From Xanthomonas arboricola pv. populi (GTDB lineage: Bacteria > Pseudomonadota > Gammaproteobacteria > Xanthomonadales > Xanthomonadaceae), in assembly GCF_002939945.1 (NCBI RefSeq), contig NZ_MDEB01000001.1, forward strand, positions 919,606 to 983,605: a stretch of DNA of 64,000 nucleotides. Direction: 5' to 3'. Under the pieces are notes generated by a model, which was not told where the DNA came from, searched no databases, and saw only the letters and a program-made list of their open reading frames with translations. Below, piece by piece: positions 22,318-33,648 of the stretch (its first letter is position 1; each line of letters begins with the position of its first letter). The position numbers and the translations under genes are program-made.

Positions 22318-22584
22318 TCAGCCAGTTACAAACTCTTCAGTCGGCGGCGGCGCGCAGGGCGTGCGGGTCACCGCCGCGACCCTGGCCGCCGACGGGCCTT
22401 GCCATAACCAGGTTTCCAGCGCCTCGAGTGCGGCGTCTGTCCCGGCAGCAACCACTTCCACACTGCCGTCGGGCTGGTTGCGCGCATGCCCACACAGGCC
22501 CAGCGCAACCGCGCGCTCGCGGGTGGAAGCGCGGAACCACACGCCCTGCACCACGCCGGTGACGAGGAAGCGCGCTGCCTGCAT
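22318..22584 (-). CDS. acyP: acylphosphatase
   Basis: Acylphosphatases hydrolyse carboxyl-phosphate bonds. The 88-residue protein has the full signature: VTGVVQGVWFRASTRERA with the catalytic Arg (about residue 18) and GHARNQPDGSVEV with the catalytic Asn (about residue 36). Its ATG overlaps the stop of the upstream thioredoxin gene by one base. Confidence 0.95.
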   Translation of the reverse strand: MQAARFLVTGVVQGVWFRASTRERAVALGLCGHARNQPDGSVEVVAAGTDAALEALETWLWQGPSAARVAAVTRTPCAPPPTEEFVTG

Positions 22585-23188
22585 CAGCCGGCCTTGCCGG
22601 TGATGCCGACCGCCGTTTCGATGTCGCGTGCGGTCACCGGGCCGAGGAACTGCTTGGCGACCTTGCCGTCCGGCCCGATCAGATACGTCATCGGCAACCC
22701 GCGTGGCGTGGCGAAGTCCTGTGGCGGCTGGTAGGGGTCGAGGATGGCGATCGGGTACGACACCGGGTGGTCCTTCAGAAACGCCTGCATGTCGGCGCTA
22801 CTGATGTCTTCATAGGCCAGGCCCACCACTTCGATGGTGTCGCGCATGGTGTGCAGCGCCGACAGCTCGGGCATTTCCTTCAGGCACGGCGCGCACCAGG
22901 TGGCCCAGAAATTGACCACCACCCACTTGCCGCGATGCGTGGACAGGTCGTAGGCCTCGCCGGTCACGGTCGGCAGCGACAGCTTGGGCATTTCGGCGGT
23001 CTGCTGCACCACCGAGGTATCGGTCGCGCTGGCCGGGTCGGCGGGGGCGACCGGCTTTTCCGGCGTCTGTGCGGTGGTCGCCGGCGCTGCACCGCCTGCG
23101 GCGGGCGTGCCCTCGCCGGTGGGCTTGCAGGCGGTCAGCAACAACAGCGGCAACAGCAGCGCACAGGCGCCGCGCACAAGGCGCACGG

Positions 23189-23192
<4 letters not shown>
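22584..23192 (-). CDS. TlpA-like thioredoxin-fold lipoprotein
   Basis: The 202-residue protein starts with a lipoprotein signal (lipobox LTAC, Cys about residue 22), then a Pro/Ala/Thr-rich linker to about residue 65. A TlpA/ResA-type thioredoxin domain with FWATWCAPC (CxxC) follows. It should be a membrane-tethered periplasmic thiol-disulfide reductant, for example for cytochrome c maturation or sulfenic acid repair. The ATG overlaps the yihY-like stop (ATGA), so three genes are coupled. Confidence 0.9.
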
Positions 23193-25515
<2,323 letters not shown>

Positions 25516-25600
25516 CCCGCTTGGGCAACGCATGCGCCGGGGTCGTATCATGACGGCCCTCGCGCGGCCTGCACCGCGCCCGTTTGAAGGACTCGCAGCA

Positions 25601-26086
25601 ATGGAAGACCTCCTGATCGTCACCACCGGTGGCACGATCGACAAGATCTACTTCGACGACAAATCGGATTACCAGATCGGCGACCCGCAGATCGGCCAGA
25701 TCCTCAAAGAGCTGGGCGTGACCTTCCGCTTCTCGGTGATTCCGATCATCCGCAAGGATTCGCTGCACATCACCGCTGCCGACCGCGAACTGGTGCGCGC
25801 CACCATCGCCGCCCAGCCGACGCGTCACGTGCTGATCACCCACGGCACCGATTCGATGGTGGAAACCGGCAAGGTGCTGCAGTCGATCGCCGACAAGACC
25901 ATCGTGATGACCGGGGCGCTCAATCCGGCGCGTTTCCGCGGCTCGGATGCCGAGTTCAATATCGGCTGCGCGGTCGGTGCGGTGCAGTCGCTGCCGGCCG
26001 GCGTGTATATCGCCATGAACGGACGCATCTGGAATCCGGAAAAGGTGCGCAAGAACGTCGCCGCCAACCGCTTCGAGTCGCTCTGA
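25601..26086 (+). CDS. single-domain asparaginase-like protein
   Basis: The 161-residue protein corresponds only to the N-terminal domain of L-asparaginases. TTGGTID (nucleophile Thr, about residue 10), HGTDSM (Thr-Asp pair, about residue 80) and the Lys before VMTGA are all kept, so the catalytic residues are intact. The usual second domain (about 130 residues) is missing. The gene ends cleanly, and ybaK follows five bases later, so this looks like a stable short form rather than a fresh truncation. Activity is uncertain. Confidence 0.85.
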   Translation: MEDLLIVTTGGTIDKIYFDDKSDYQIGDPQIGQILKELGVTFRFSVIPIIRKDSLHITAADRELVRATIAAQPTRHVLITHGTDSMVETGKVLQSIADKTIVMTGALNPARFRGSDAEFNIGCAVGAVQSLPAGVYIAMNGRIWNPEKVRKNVAANRFESL

Positions 26087-26090
26087 CGCC

Positions 26091-26564
26091 ATGAGCAAGG
26101 CCACCCGCGCAACCAGGGCATTGGATGCCGCCGGCGTGGCCTATGTGTTGCACCCCTACGCTTACCGGGCCGATGCTGACGCCAAAGGCGTGCAGGCGGC
26201 AAACGCCTTGGGGCTGGCGCCGCACACGGTGCTGAAGACACTGATGGCCTGGGTCGACGACCAGGCGGTGTGCGTGGTGATTCCGAGCGATCGCCGGGTG
26301 TCGTTGAAGAAACTGGCCAGTGCCTGCAATGGCAAGTCGGCGCGCATGATGGAGGTGGCCGATGCCGAGCGCCGCACCGGCTACAAGGTCGGCGGCATCA
26401 GCCCGCTCGGGCAACAACGCCAGGCGCCGGTACTGATCGAAGCCAGCGCACTGGATGCCCCCTCGCTGTGGATCAACGCGGGGCAACGCGGTTTGCTGCT
26501 GGAATTGCCGGGCGACGGCATCGTCGCCGCATTGCAGGCGCGGCCCTGCAGTGTCTGCGACTAG
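26091..26564 (+). CDS. ybaK: Cys-tRNA(Pro)/Cys-tRNA(Cys) deacylase YbaK
   Basis: YbaK removes Cys misattached to tRNA-Pro. The 157-residue protein has the YbaK/ProX fold: KTLMAWVDDQAVCVVIPSDRRVSLKKLA (about residues 46-73) containing the catalytic Lys region, and GGISPLGQ (about residues 101-108). It lies four bases after the asparaginase-like gene, probably one transcript. Confidence 0.93.
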   Translation: MSKATRATRALDAAGVAYVLHPYAYRADADAKGVQAANALGLAPHTVLKTLMAWVDDQAVCVVIPSDRRVSLKKLASACNGKSARMMEVADAERRTGYKVGGISPLGQQRQAPVLIEASALDAPSLWINAGQRGLLLELPGDGIVAALQARPCSVCD

Positions 26565-26894
26565 ACGCAGCGGCACACCGCGCCGCGTGTGTGTGTCCGC
26601 TGGCGCCAACCAGCACTTGGAAATCCAGAAAGTACCTCTTGCTTGCGGCAGCGATCACGCACGTCCGCTGCGATGTGATTGGTTCGCCAGCGCCACGTGG
26701 CCGACGCAAGATCGCGCCGAAAGGCAGATGCCTGCGGCGACCGGGATTGAGCCAACCTGCCCTCCCGCACCTGCCCAAAACGCCATTGCCCCGCGTTTTG
26801 GCGGGGCAATGGGAGTACCAAGCGTGCTGCAACCACACCGCATCACGCAGACCGAGGCGGTGCCGACGGCTCGGCCGCTGGCACCGCGCCTGCC
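26565..26894. other. convergent intergenic region
   Basis: 330 bases lie between ybaK (plus) and the first S8 protease (minus). The only clear element is the perfect stem-loop at 26783-26812. The rest shows no gene or promoter. Confidence 0.6.
26783..26812 (-). terminator. stem-loop terminator of the first S8 protease gene
   Basis: A perfect 12-bp stem (CCATTGCCCCGC/GCGGGGCAATGG) with a six-base loop lies about 80 bases past the protease stop. On the minus strand it is followed by CGTTTTGG, a weak U tract. It could also stop transcription from ybaK. Confidence 0.7.
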
Positions 26895-28304
<1,410 letters not shown>

Positions 28305-28524
28305 CGATCGTTCCTTATTTGAGAGGGTGCCGCAGGTGCGGCGAGATGGCCGAACCGTCTCCGCGTGCTGCGGATCGGGTCGGCAGTGCACGGGCGCGGA
28401 CGCCCGGCGAGACGACTGACCGATGTCCATTCCGGTCGAGCGGCAACACATCACCGGCGCCTGCCGACGGGGCAGACATGGGCGATACATCGCTGATGGG
28501 GTGAAGTAGATCTGCTGCAGCGGA

Positions 28525-28558
28525 TCGGCACTGCCCGGCCATGGCCGGGCAGTGCCGA
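28525..28558. repeat. perfect 34-base palindrome after the second protease
   Basis: From 28525 to 28558 the sequence equals its own reverse complement, centred on CCATGG. It starts six bases beyond the protease stop codon (28565 on the minus strand). As RNA it would form a 14-16 bp stem, but no U tract follows, so it is more likely a 3'-end stabiliser or a factor-dependent stop than a classic terminator. Confidence 0.75.
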
Positions 28559-28564
28559 CCTGCC

Positions 28565-30310
28565 TCAGTAGCTGGCGCGCAAGGTCACGCCGGAGAACGT
28601 GCTGTACGCCTTGACGCGCACGTAGTACGTGCCCGATGGCGCGCTGATACTGCAGGTCTCGGCATTGCCGCTGCGGTACGGGCGGCAGGTGTAGGTGGTG
28701 TCGGTCGGCGCACTGCCGGCACGCACGTAGAGGTCTGCATCGCCGCTGCCGCCGCTGATCGCCACGGTCAGCGTGCCACTACCGGCCGGCACCGCAATGG
28801 TGTAGTTCAGTTCCGCACCCGTGGCCGCACCCAGATCGGTGACCGGCGTGCCGTTGGTCAGGGTGTTGCCGGTGCCGCCACCGCCGCCGCCATTACTGCC
28901 ACTGATGGCTGCGGTCACCGCTGCATCGGCATTGACGATACCGGCGCCGCAACCGCCCGAGCAGGCGCCTGGCAGGGCACGCGCGGTGTTCTTCAACAGG
29001 GTTTCCACGGCTGCCGGCGTGAGTGCGCTCGGCGCGGCCGACTGCACCAGCGCGACCACGCCGGCCACATGCGGCGCCGCCATCGAGGTGCCGTTGTAGG
29101 ACGCGTAGCTGGCACTGCCCGGAGTGGTGGTACCGCTGTTGAGCGTGGACAGGATCGCCGAGCCCGGCGCCGACACGTCGATCCCGGTGCCGAAGTTGGA
29201 ATAGCTGGCCTTGGCGCCGGCCGAGGTGGTGGCTGCCACCGCGATCACGTTGGCGCAGTTGGCCGGCAGCGAGCCGGACACGTTGGCAGAATCGTTGCCT
29301 GCCGCCACCACCACCGTGGTGCCGCGCGAGACCGCACCGCTGATCGCGTTCTGCATGGTGGTCGAGCAGGTGCCGCCGCCGCCAAGCGACATGTTGATCA
29401 CTTCGGCCGGATTGGCATTGGCCGGAATGCCGCTGACGCTGCCGCCGGAGGCCCAGATGATGGCGTCGGCGATATCCGACAGCGAGCCGCCGCACTTGCC
29501 GAGTACGCGCACCGGCACGACCTTGGCGTTGTAGGCCGTGCCCGCCACGCCGGTGGTGTTGTTGGTCACCGCGGCTACCGTGCCGGCTACATGGGTGCCA
29601 TGCCAGCTGGAATTGGCGGCGGGAATGCCGGTGCCGCACTCATTGGCGGCGTACCAGTCGCCTTCGTCGGCGGGATTGCTGTCGCGCCCGTTGCCATCGC
29701 GCGCCGTGGTGGCATCGCTGATGAAGTCGTAACCCGGCAGGATGTTGGCGTTGAGATCGGCATGGGTGGTGATGCCGGTGTCGATCACCGCCACCACCAC
29801 ATTGGCGCCGGTGGACTTGTCCCAGGCCGGGCGGATATTGAGGCCGGCGTTGGTGGTGCCGAAGGCCCACTGCTCGGACAGGCGGGTGTCGTTCGGGGTC
29901 AGCGTGGCGTGCAGGATCTGGTCGACTTCCACGCTCTGCACGTTGGGGTCGGACGCCAGCTGGCGCATCAGGGTTTCGGCTTCGGCGCGGTCGAGTGCGC
30001 GGTCGGTCTTGACCAGCTCCGGTCCCAGCGCCAGGCGGCGCACCGAGTTCAGGCCCAGCGCCTTGCCGGCCTTGGCCGGAACGGCGCGCGCGGCGGTGCG
30101 CAGCGAGGTGCTCAACGCGGTTGGACTGGCCAGCGCGGTGCTGCCGTCCTTGTAGGTCACGATGAATTTCTGGTGGGTTTGGGCGGTGGCCAGGCCATCC
30201 AGATACACCTCGCCGGCAAAGGCCGGGGTTGCCAGCAGTAACGAGGTCAGCGCAGCTGCGCTCAGGATGGTCAGTGCGCGGGGGCACGTGCGGAAAGACT
30301 CGTTCGACAT
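28565..30310 (-). CDS. secreted subtilisin-like serine protease (S8) with PPC domain
   Basis: A 581-residue preproprotein: signal peptide ending TPAFA-G, I9 propeptide, S8 domain with Asp (AVIDTGIT), His (HGTHVAGT) and Ser (NGTSMAAPHVAG). A Gly-rich linker (about residue 473) leads to a C-terminal pre-peptidase (PPC) beta-sandwich of about 100 residues. It is a close paralogue of the next gene, with long identical stretches around the active-site Ser. PPC domains are usually removed or aid secretion and substrate binding. Confidence 0.95.
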   Translation of the reverse strand: MSNESFRTCPRALTILSAAALTSLLLATPAFAGEVYLDGLATAQTHQKFIVTYKDGSTALASPTALSTSLRTAARAVPAKAGKALGLNSVRRLALGPELVKTDRALDRAEAETLMRQLASDPNVQSVEVDQILHATLTPNDTRLSEQWAFGTTNAGLNIRPAWDKSTGANVVVAVIDTGITTHADLNANILPGYDFISDATTARDGNGRDSNPADEGDWYAANECGTGIPAANSSWHGTHVAGTVAAVTNNTTGVAGTAYNAKVVPVRVLGKCGGSLSDIADAIIWASGGSVSGIPANANPAEVINMSLGGGGTCSTTMQNAISGAVSRGTTVVVAAGNDSANVSGSLPANCANVIAVAATTSAGAKASYSNFGTGIDVSAPGSAILSTLNSGTTTPGSASYASYNGTSMAAPHVAGVVALVQSAAPSALTPAAVETLLKNTARALPGACSGGCGAGIVNADAAVTAAISGSNGGGGGGTGNTLTNGTPVTDLGAATGAELNYTIAVPAGSGTLTVAISGGSGDADLYVRAGSAPTDTTYTCRPYRSGNAETCSISAPSGTYYVRVKAYSTFSGVTLRASY

Positions 30311-30569
30311 CGAATTCCCTTCTAGATCAAAGAGAACCGCCTTGGCGGTGGTAGCCGGTGCCGCCTTCCATAGGTCAGCACCGAGGTCCCGGATCGATCC
30401 CCTGTTATCGATCCGTTCAGTGAACCTACCGCACTACAACCAAACTGAACAATAAGAAGTTCGCACTTTCCATAAATTAAATATCAGATTTGTGACGCCG
30501 TACGGCACCGTTCAGTCAGTTGACGACGCATTCGGACATGCATTGCCACACATCTGCTGAGCTGCGCCC
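30311..30569. other. upstream region of the protease pair
   Basis: This AT-richer stretch (notably 30455-30490) precedes the protease with PPC domain. It holds an inverted repeat GGATCGAT-8-ATCGATCC (30391-30414) directly followed by GTTCA-G-TGAAC (30415-30425), plausible regulator sites. No promoter hexamers are convincing. A lone TGTGA half-site near 30491 is too weak to call. Confidence 0.5.
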
Positions 30570-30602
30570 AAAAAAAGGCCCCTGCGCGACCGCGCAGAGG
30601 CC
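30570..30602 (-). terminator. intrinsic terminator of ilvE
   Basis: On the minus strand GGCCTCTGCGCG pairs with CGCGCAGGGGCC (one G-U pair) across a GT loop, then a run of seven T. It lies about 22 bases after the ilvE stop. Confidence 0.92.
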
Positions 30603-30624
30603 TGTTTTGACGCGATGCATTGAC

Positions 30625-31710
30625 TCAGGACAGACGCACCAGCCAACCATGGCGGTCCGGGACGCGCCCGTACTGGATGTCGGTCAGCTCCTGGCGCAGC
30701 GACATGGTCACCTCGCCGGCCGGTGCGGACAGGTCGCCGACCGCAAAGCCATCGCCCTTCAGCTCGCCGATCGGGGTGACCACGGCAGCGGTGCCGCAGG
30801 CGAACACCTCGGTGATCTCGCCCGACGCCACGCCCTGCTTCCACTCGTCGATGGCGACCTTGCGCTCGATCACCTGCATGCCGCGATCGCGAGCCAGTTG
30901 CAGGATGCTGTCGCGGGTGATGCCTTCCAGGATGCTGCCGGACAGTTCCGGCGTCACCAGCGTGCCGTCCTTGTAGACCAGGAACACGTTCATGCCGCCC
31001 AGTTCTTCGATGTACTTGCCTTCCACCGGGTCCAGGAACAGCACCTGCGAGCAGCCCTGTGCATAGGCTTTCTGCTGCGGCAGCAGCGAGGCGGCGTAGT
31101 TGCCGCCGCACTTGGCCGCACCGGTGCCGCCCTTGGCCGCACGTGCGTACTCGGTGGACAACCAAATCGACACCGGTGCCACGCCCTTGGCGAAATACGG
31201 ACCGGCGGGACTTGCGATGACGTAGTACGAGGCCTTGTGCGCCGCACGCACGCCCAGGAATGCCTCGTCTGCAATCATGAACGGGCGGAAATACAGGCTG
31301 GTTTCCGGTGCCGACGGCACCCAGCTCGCATCCACCGCCACCAGCTGGCGCAGCGATTCGACGAACAGGTCCACCGGCAGTTCCGGCAACGCCAGCCGGC
31401 GCGCCGAGCGCTGCAGCCGCTCGCCATTGGCCTGCGGACGGAAGGTCCAGATGGAGCCGTCGGCGTGCCGGTAGGCCTTGATGCCTTCGAAGATCTCCTG
31501 GCCGTAATGCAGCACCGAGGCGGCCGGATCCAGCTGCAGCGGGCCATACGCGCGTACCTGCGCGTCGTGCCAACCGAGCTCGTTGGTCCAGGAAATGGCG
31601 ACCATGTGGTCGGTGAAATGCAGCCCGAAGCCGGGTGCGGCCAGGATCACGGACAGCTCGTCGGCACTGCGCGGCGACGGGGAACGGGTGGAAGCGAAGG
31701 ACACGGACAC
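30625..31710 (-). CDS. ilvE: branched-chain amino acid aminotransferase
   Basis: IlvE is the PLP enzyme for the last step of Val, Leu and Ile synthesis. From GTG at 31710, preceded by AGGA at about eight bases, the protein is 361 residues. The Schiff-base Lys is in AAKCGGNYAAS (about residue 200), and the C-terminal FACGTAAVVTPIG motif is present. This is the longer, eukaryote-like BCAT subtype. An ATG at 31764 would add 18 residues without an apparent ribosome site; a GTG two codons further in is also possible. Confidence 0.94.
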   Translation of the reverse strand: MSVSFASTRSPSPRSADELSVILAAPGFGLHFTDHMVAISWTNELGWHDAQVRAYGPLQLDPAASVLHYGQEIFEGIKAYRHADGSIWTFRPQANGERLQRSARRLALPELPVDLFVESLRQLVAVDASWVPSAPETSLYFRPFMIADEAFLGVRAAHKASYYVIASPAGPYFAKGVAPVSIWLSTEYARAAKGGTGAAKCGGNYAASLLPQQKAYAQGCSQVLFLDPVEGKYIEELGGMNVFLVYKDGTLVTPELSGSILEGITRDSILQLARDRGMQVIERKVAIDEWKQGVASGEITEVFACGTAAVVTPIGELKGDGFAVGDLSAPAGEVTMSLRQELTDIQYGRVPDRHGWLVRLS

Positions 31711-31776
31711 CGGAAGATTCCTGTATGGCGGGCGAAAGGACGCGGCGCCACACCTCTTCGACATGGCGCCTGACGA

Positions 31777-32331
31777 TCAGAGCATGCCGGTCTCGAGACG
31801 GGCCGCTTCGGACATCATATGCCTGCCCCACGGCGGGTCGAAGACCAGCTCGACGTCGGCTTCGGCAATGGTCGGGATCATCTCCACCTTGCTGCGCACG
31901 TCGTCGACCAGGATCTCGCCCATGCCGCAACCGGGCGCGGTGAGGGTCATCTTGACGTCCACCCGGCGCTGATCGTCTTCCTCGCGATGGCTGACCACGG
32001 CCTCGTAGACCAGACCCAGATCGACGATATTGAACGGGATCTCCGGGTCGAAACAGGTGCGCAGCTGCTGCCACACCAGTGCCTCCACCTCTTCGTCGCT
32101 GGCATTGGCGGGCAGTTCCAGCCCCGGCGGGGCCTCCTTGCCGATCGCATCGCCATCCTTGCCGGCAATACGGAACAGGTTGCCTTCGACAAAGACGGTA
32201 TAGCTGCCACCAAGCGCCTGGGTGATATAGCCGTAACTGCCTGCGGGCAGGGTCACCGAATCGCCCTGCGGCACCATGACGGCATCGCAATCGCGTTCGA
32301 ACTGGACGGGTTCGCTGCTACGGGAATACAT
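31777..32331 (-). CDS. sufT: Fe-S cluster assembly protein SufT
   Basis: The 184-residue protein ends in a MIP18/DUF59 domain: LRTCFDPEIPFNIVDLGLVYE and TLTAPGCGMGEIL with the conserved Cys (about residue 137). A distinct N-terminal part matches the SufT architecture. SufT helps mature Fe-S enzymes under high demand. It is not in a suf operon here; it precedes ilvE by 66 bases. The start at 32331 (MYSRSSEP) is chosen because the upstream extension looks non-coding. Confidence 0.88.
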   Translation of the reverse strand: MYSRSSEPVQFERDCDAVMVPQGDSVTLPAGSYGYITQALGGSYTVFVEGNLFRIAGKDGDAIGKEAPPGLELPANASDEEVEALVWQQLRTCFDPEIPFNIVDLGLVYEAVVSHREEDDQRRVDVKMTLTAPGCGMGEILVDDVRSKVEMIPTIAEADVELVFDPPWGRHMMSEAARLETGML

Positions 32332-32505
32332 GGGCTGGATATGGGGCCGCGGCGGATGCGCGCAAGTCCGCCATTCTAGCCGACCACGGCAAGGCCGCTG
32401 CCGTTGCGGGATGGAGCCAGCGACGACGCTGCATTCCATCGGCGCGCCCATCACCGCGCAAAGCACGTCGCGCGCCTTATCATGTGCGCACTGTCAGGAG
32501 CTCCA

Positions 32506-32925
32506 ATGCCGCCCACCACCGCGCCCGCCAGAACCGCCCACTGGCTCTGGCCCCCGCTCCTGCTGCTGGGATGCGTCACCGCCCTGATCGCCTGGATGCT
32601 CATCGCGCTTGCCCTCGGTAATCAAGCCGGCTGGATGGCGGTGCTGGTGGCGCTGGAAATCGTCTGGATGTTGCGCCTGGGCACGCTGGGCGCCGGCCCG
32701 TTGCGCACCGGCATCGCGGTCGTGGCGACCGCATTGATCATCGTCGGCGCCAACTGGGGCATCGCCTCGGCGCACCTGGGGGGCGCACTGGGCCTGGACC
32801 CGTGGACCTCGGCGCAGAAGATGGGCACCGGGCTGGCCTGGACCCTGTTGCAACTGGCCAACAACGGCTTTGACCTGCTGTGCTATGCCGCCGCACTGGT
32901 CCTGGCGTGGTGGGCGGCGCGCTGA
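32506..32925 (+). CDS. small membrane protein of unknown function
   Basis: The 139-residue protein has four hydrophobic segments (about residues 14-36, 40-56, 66-86, 112-136) and no recognised catalytic motif. Start ATG 32506 follows AGGAG at a good distance. It is divergent from sufT. I do not recognise the family. Confidence 0.8.
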   Translation: MPPTTAPARTAHWLWPPLLLLGCVTALIAWMLIALALGNQAGWMAVLVALEIVWMLRLGTLGAGPLRTGIAVVATALIIVGANWGIASAHLGGALGLDPWTSAQKMGTGLAWTLLQLANNGFDLLCYAAALVLAWWAAR

Positions 32926-33079
32926 GCCAAGCGCGTTTCCAACGGCTACTCATCGGCATTCGTTGAAGCTGGATGCTTCATCTGCATATCGTCAGGTAAC
33001 GCTACTCCCACTGAGTGCTATGCGCTTTGTTGCTCTAACGCAGCGATGCCTGGAGAACTGTGCGACTTGGCTGCAGGGC

Positions 33080-33181
33080 CCTTGCCCGCTCACCGTCGCG
33101 GGACACGCTGCAAGTACGTCCCTGTAAGCTCTTACGCGGCATCCATGCCGCGTAAGGTCCCGCGACGGTGAGCGGGCAAGG
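33080..33181. repeat. composite palindromic element, copy 1
   Basis: Arms of 25 bases at 33080-33104 and 33157-33181 are perfect reverse complements (core GCTCACCGTCGCGGGAC). Next to the right arm, 33131-33156 is a second perfect hairpin with 12-bp arms around CC (CTTACGCGGCAT/ATGCCGCGTAAG). No coding capacity, so a non-autonomous element or structured RNA. Confidence 0.85.
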
Positions 33182-33316
33182 ACCTTTCGAATTGGTCGGT
33201 GTGCATGGAAGAGCAGTGCTGGATGCACCTCGTTCGATCATGAAGCATCGGCTCCACGCCTGATGCACACAGCACGACAGACAGCTTTTCCAAGGAGCGC
33301 CGACCGGCTGTCTGGT

Positions 33317-33419
33317 GCGGTGTCCTCACCGATTGCGGGACCGTGTGGCGGCATGGATGCCGCCACCGAGCCCCCACGGACGGGTTCACGGCGTGTCCCG
33401 CAAGCGGTGAGGGCACCGC
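33317..33419. repeat. composite palindromic element, copy 2 (inverted)
   Basis: Arms of 25 bases at 33317-33341 and 33395-33419 match with two mismatches. An inner hairpin GTGGCGGCAT/ATGCCGCCAC around GG lies at 33345-33366, next to the left arm. The layout mirrors copy 1, so the two copies have opposite orientation. Shared words are CTCACCG, GCGGGAC and GGCATCCATGCC. Confidence 0.85.
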
Positions 33420-33451
33420 GCCCTCGACTCACCAGGCTTTTGACTATCTGC

Positions 33452-33487
33452 AAAAACACCGCTGCGACTCGAAAGCTCGGTGTTTTT
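33452..33487. terminator. bidirectional terminator near pntB
   Basis: AAAAACACCG (33452-33461) pairs with CGGTGTTTTT (33478-33487), giving a U tract in both directions. On the minus strand it is about 160 bases past the pntB stop. Confidence 0.75.
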
Positions 33488-33648
33488 CTTAAAGCTCCGC
33501 GTCCTGCTCGGGACTGGCTGGACACTGCGGAGAGATCGACTTGGAGCGGCTGTCCTGTAACTCCGCTACAAGGGCCCAGGTGCTGAGGACGGCGCCGCTT
33601 CCACTCATGACTTCACAGACGCATCCACCACATCCGTCGCACGACGCC

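Larger units (their letters stand above)
32926..33648. other. 720-base gene-free stretch rich in palindromes
   Basis: Between the small membrane protein and pntB no gene is convincing. It holds two composite palindromic elements of the same design (33080-33181 and 33317-33419) and a bidirectional terminator (33452-33487). Short frames crossing it are shadows of these repeats. Confidence 0.75.

Noticed and set aside
28541..30241. 566-residue plus-strand frame opposite the PPC protease
   Set aside because: It mirrors the protease codons; low-complexity Arg/Gly/Ala composition and no ribosome site.
30480..30500. Clp (CRP-like) site upstream of the protease operon
   Set aside because: Only one TGTGA half-site; the matching TCACA half at the right spacing is absent.
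33080..33419. Insertion sequence with terminal inverted repeats
   Set aside because: No transposase frame and total length near 100 bases per copy; described as non-autonomous palindromic elements instead.
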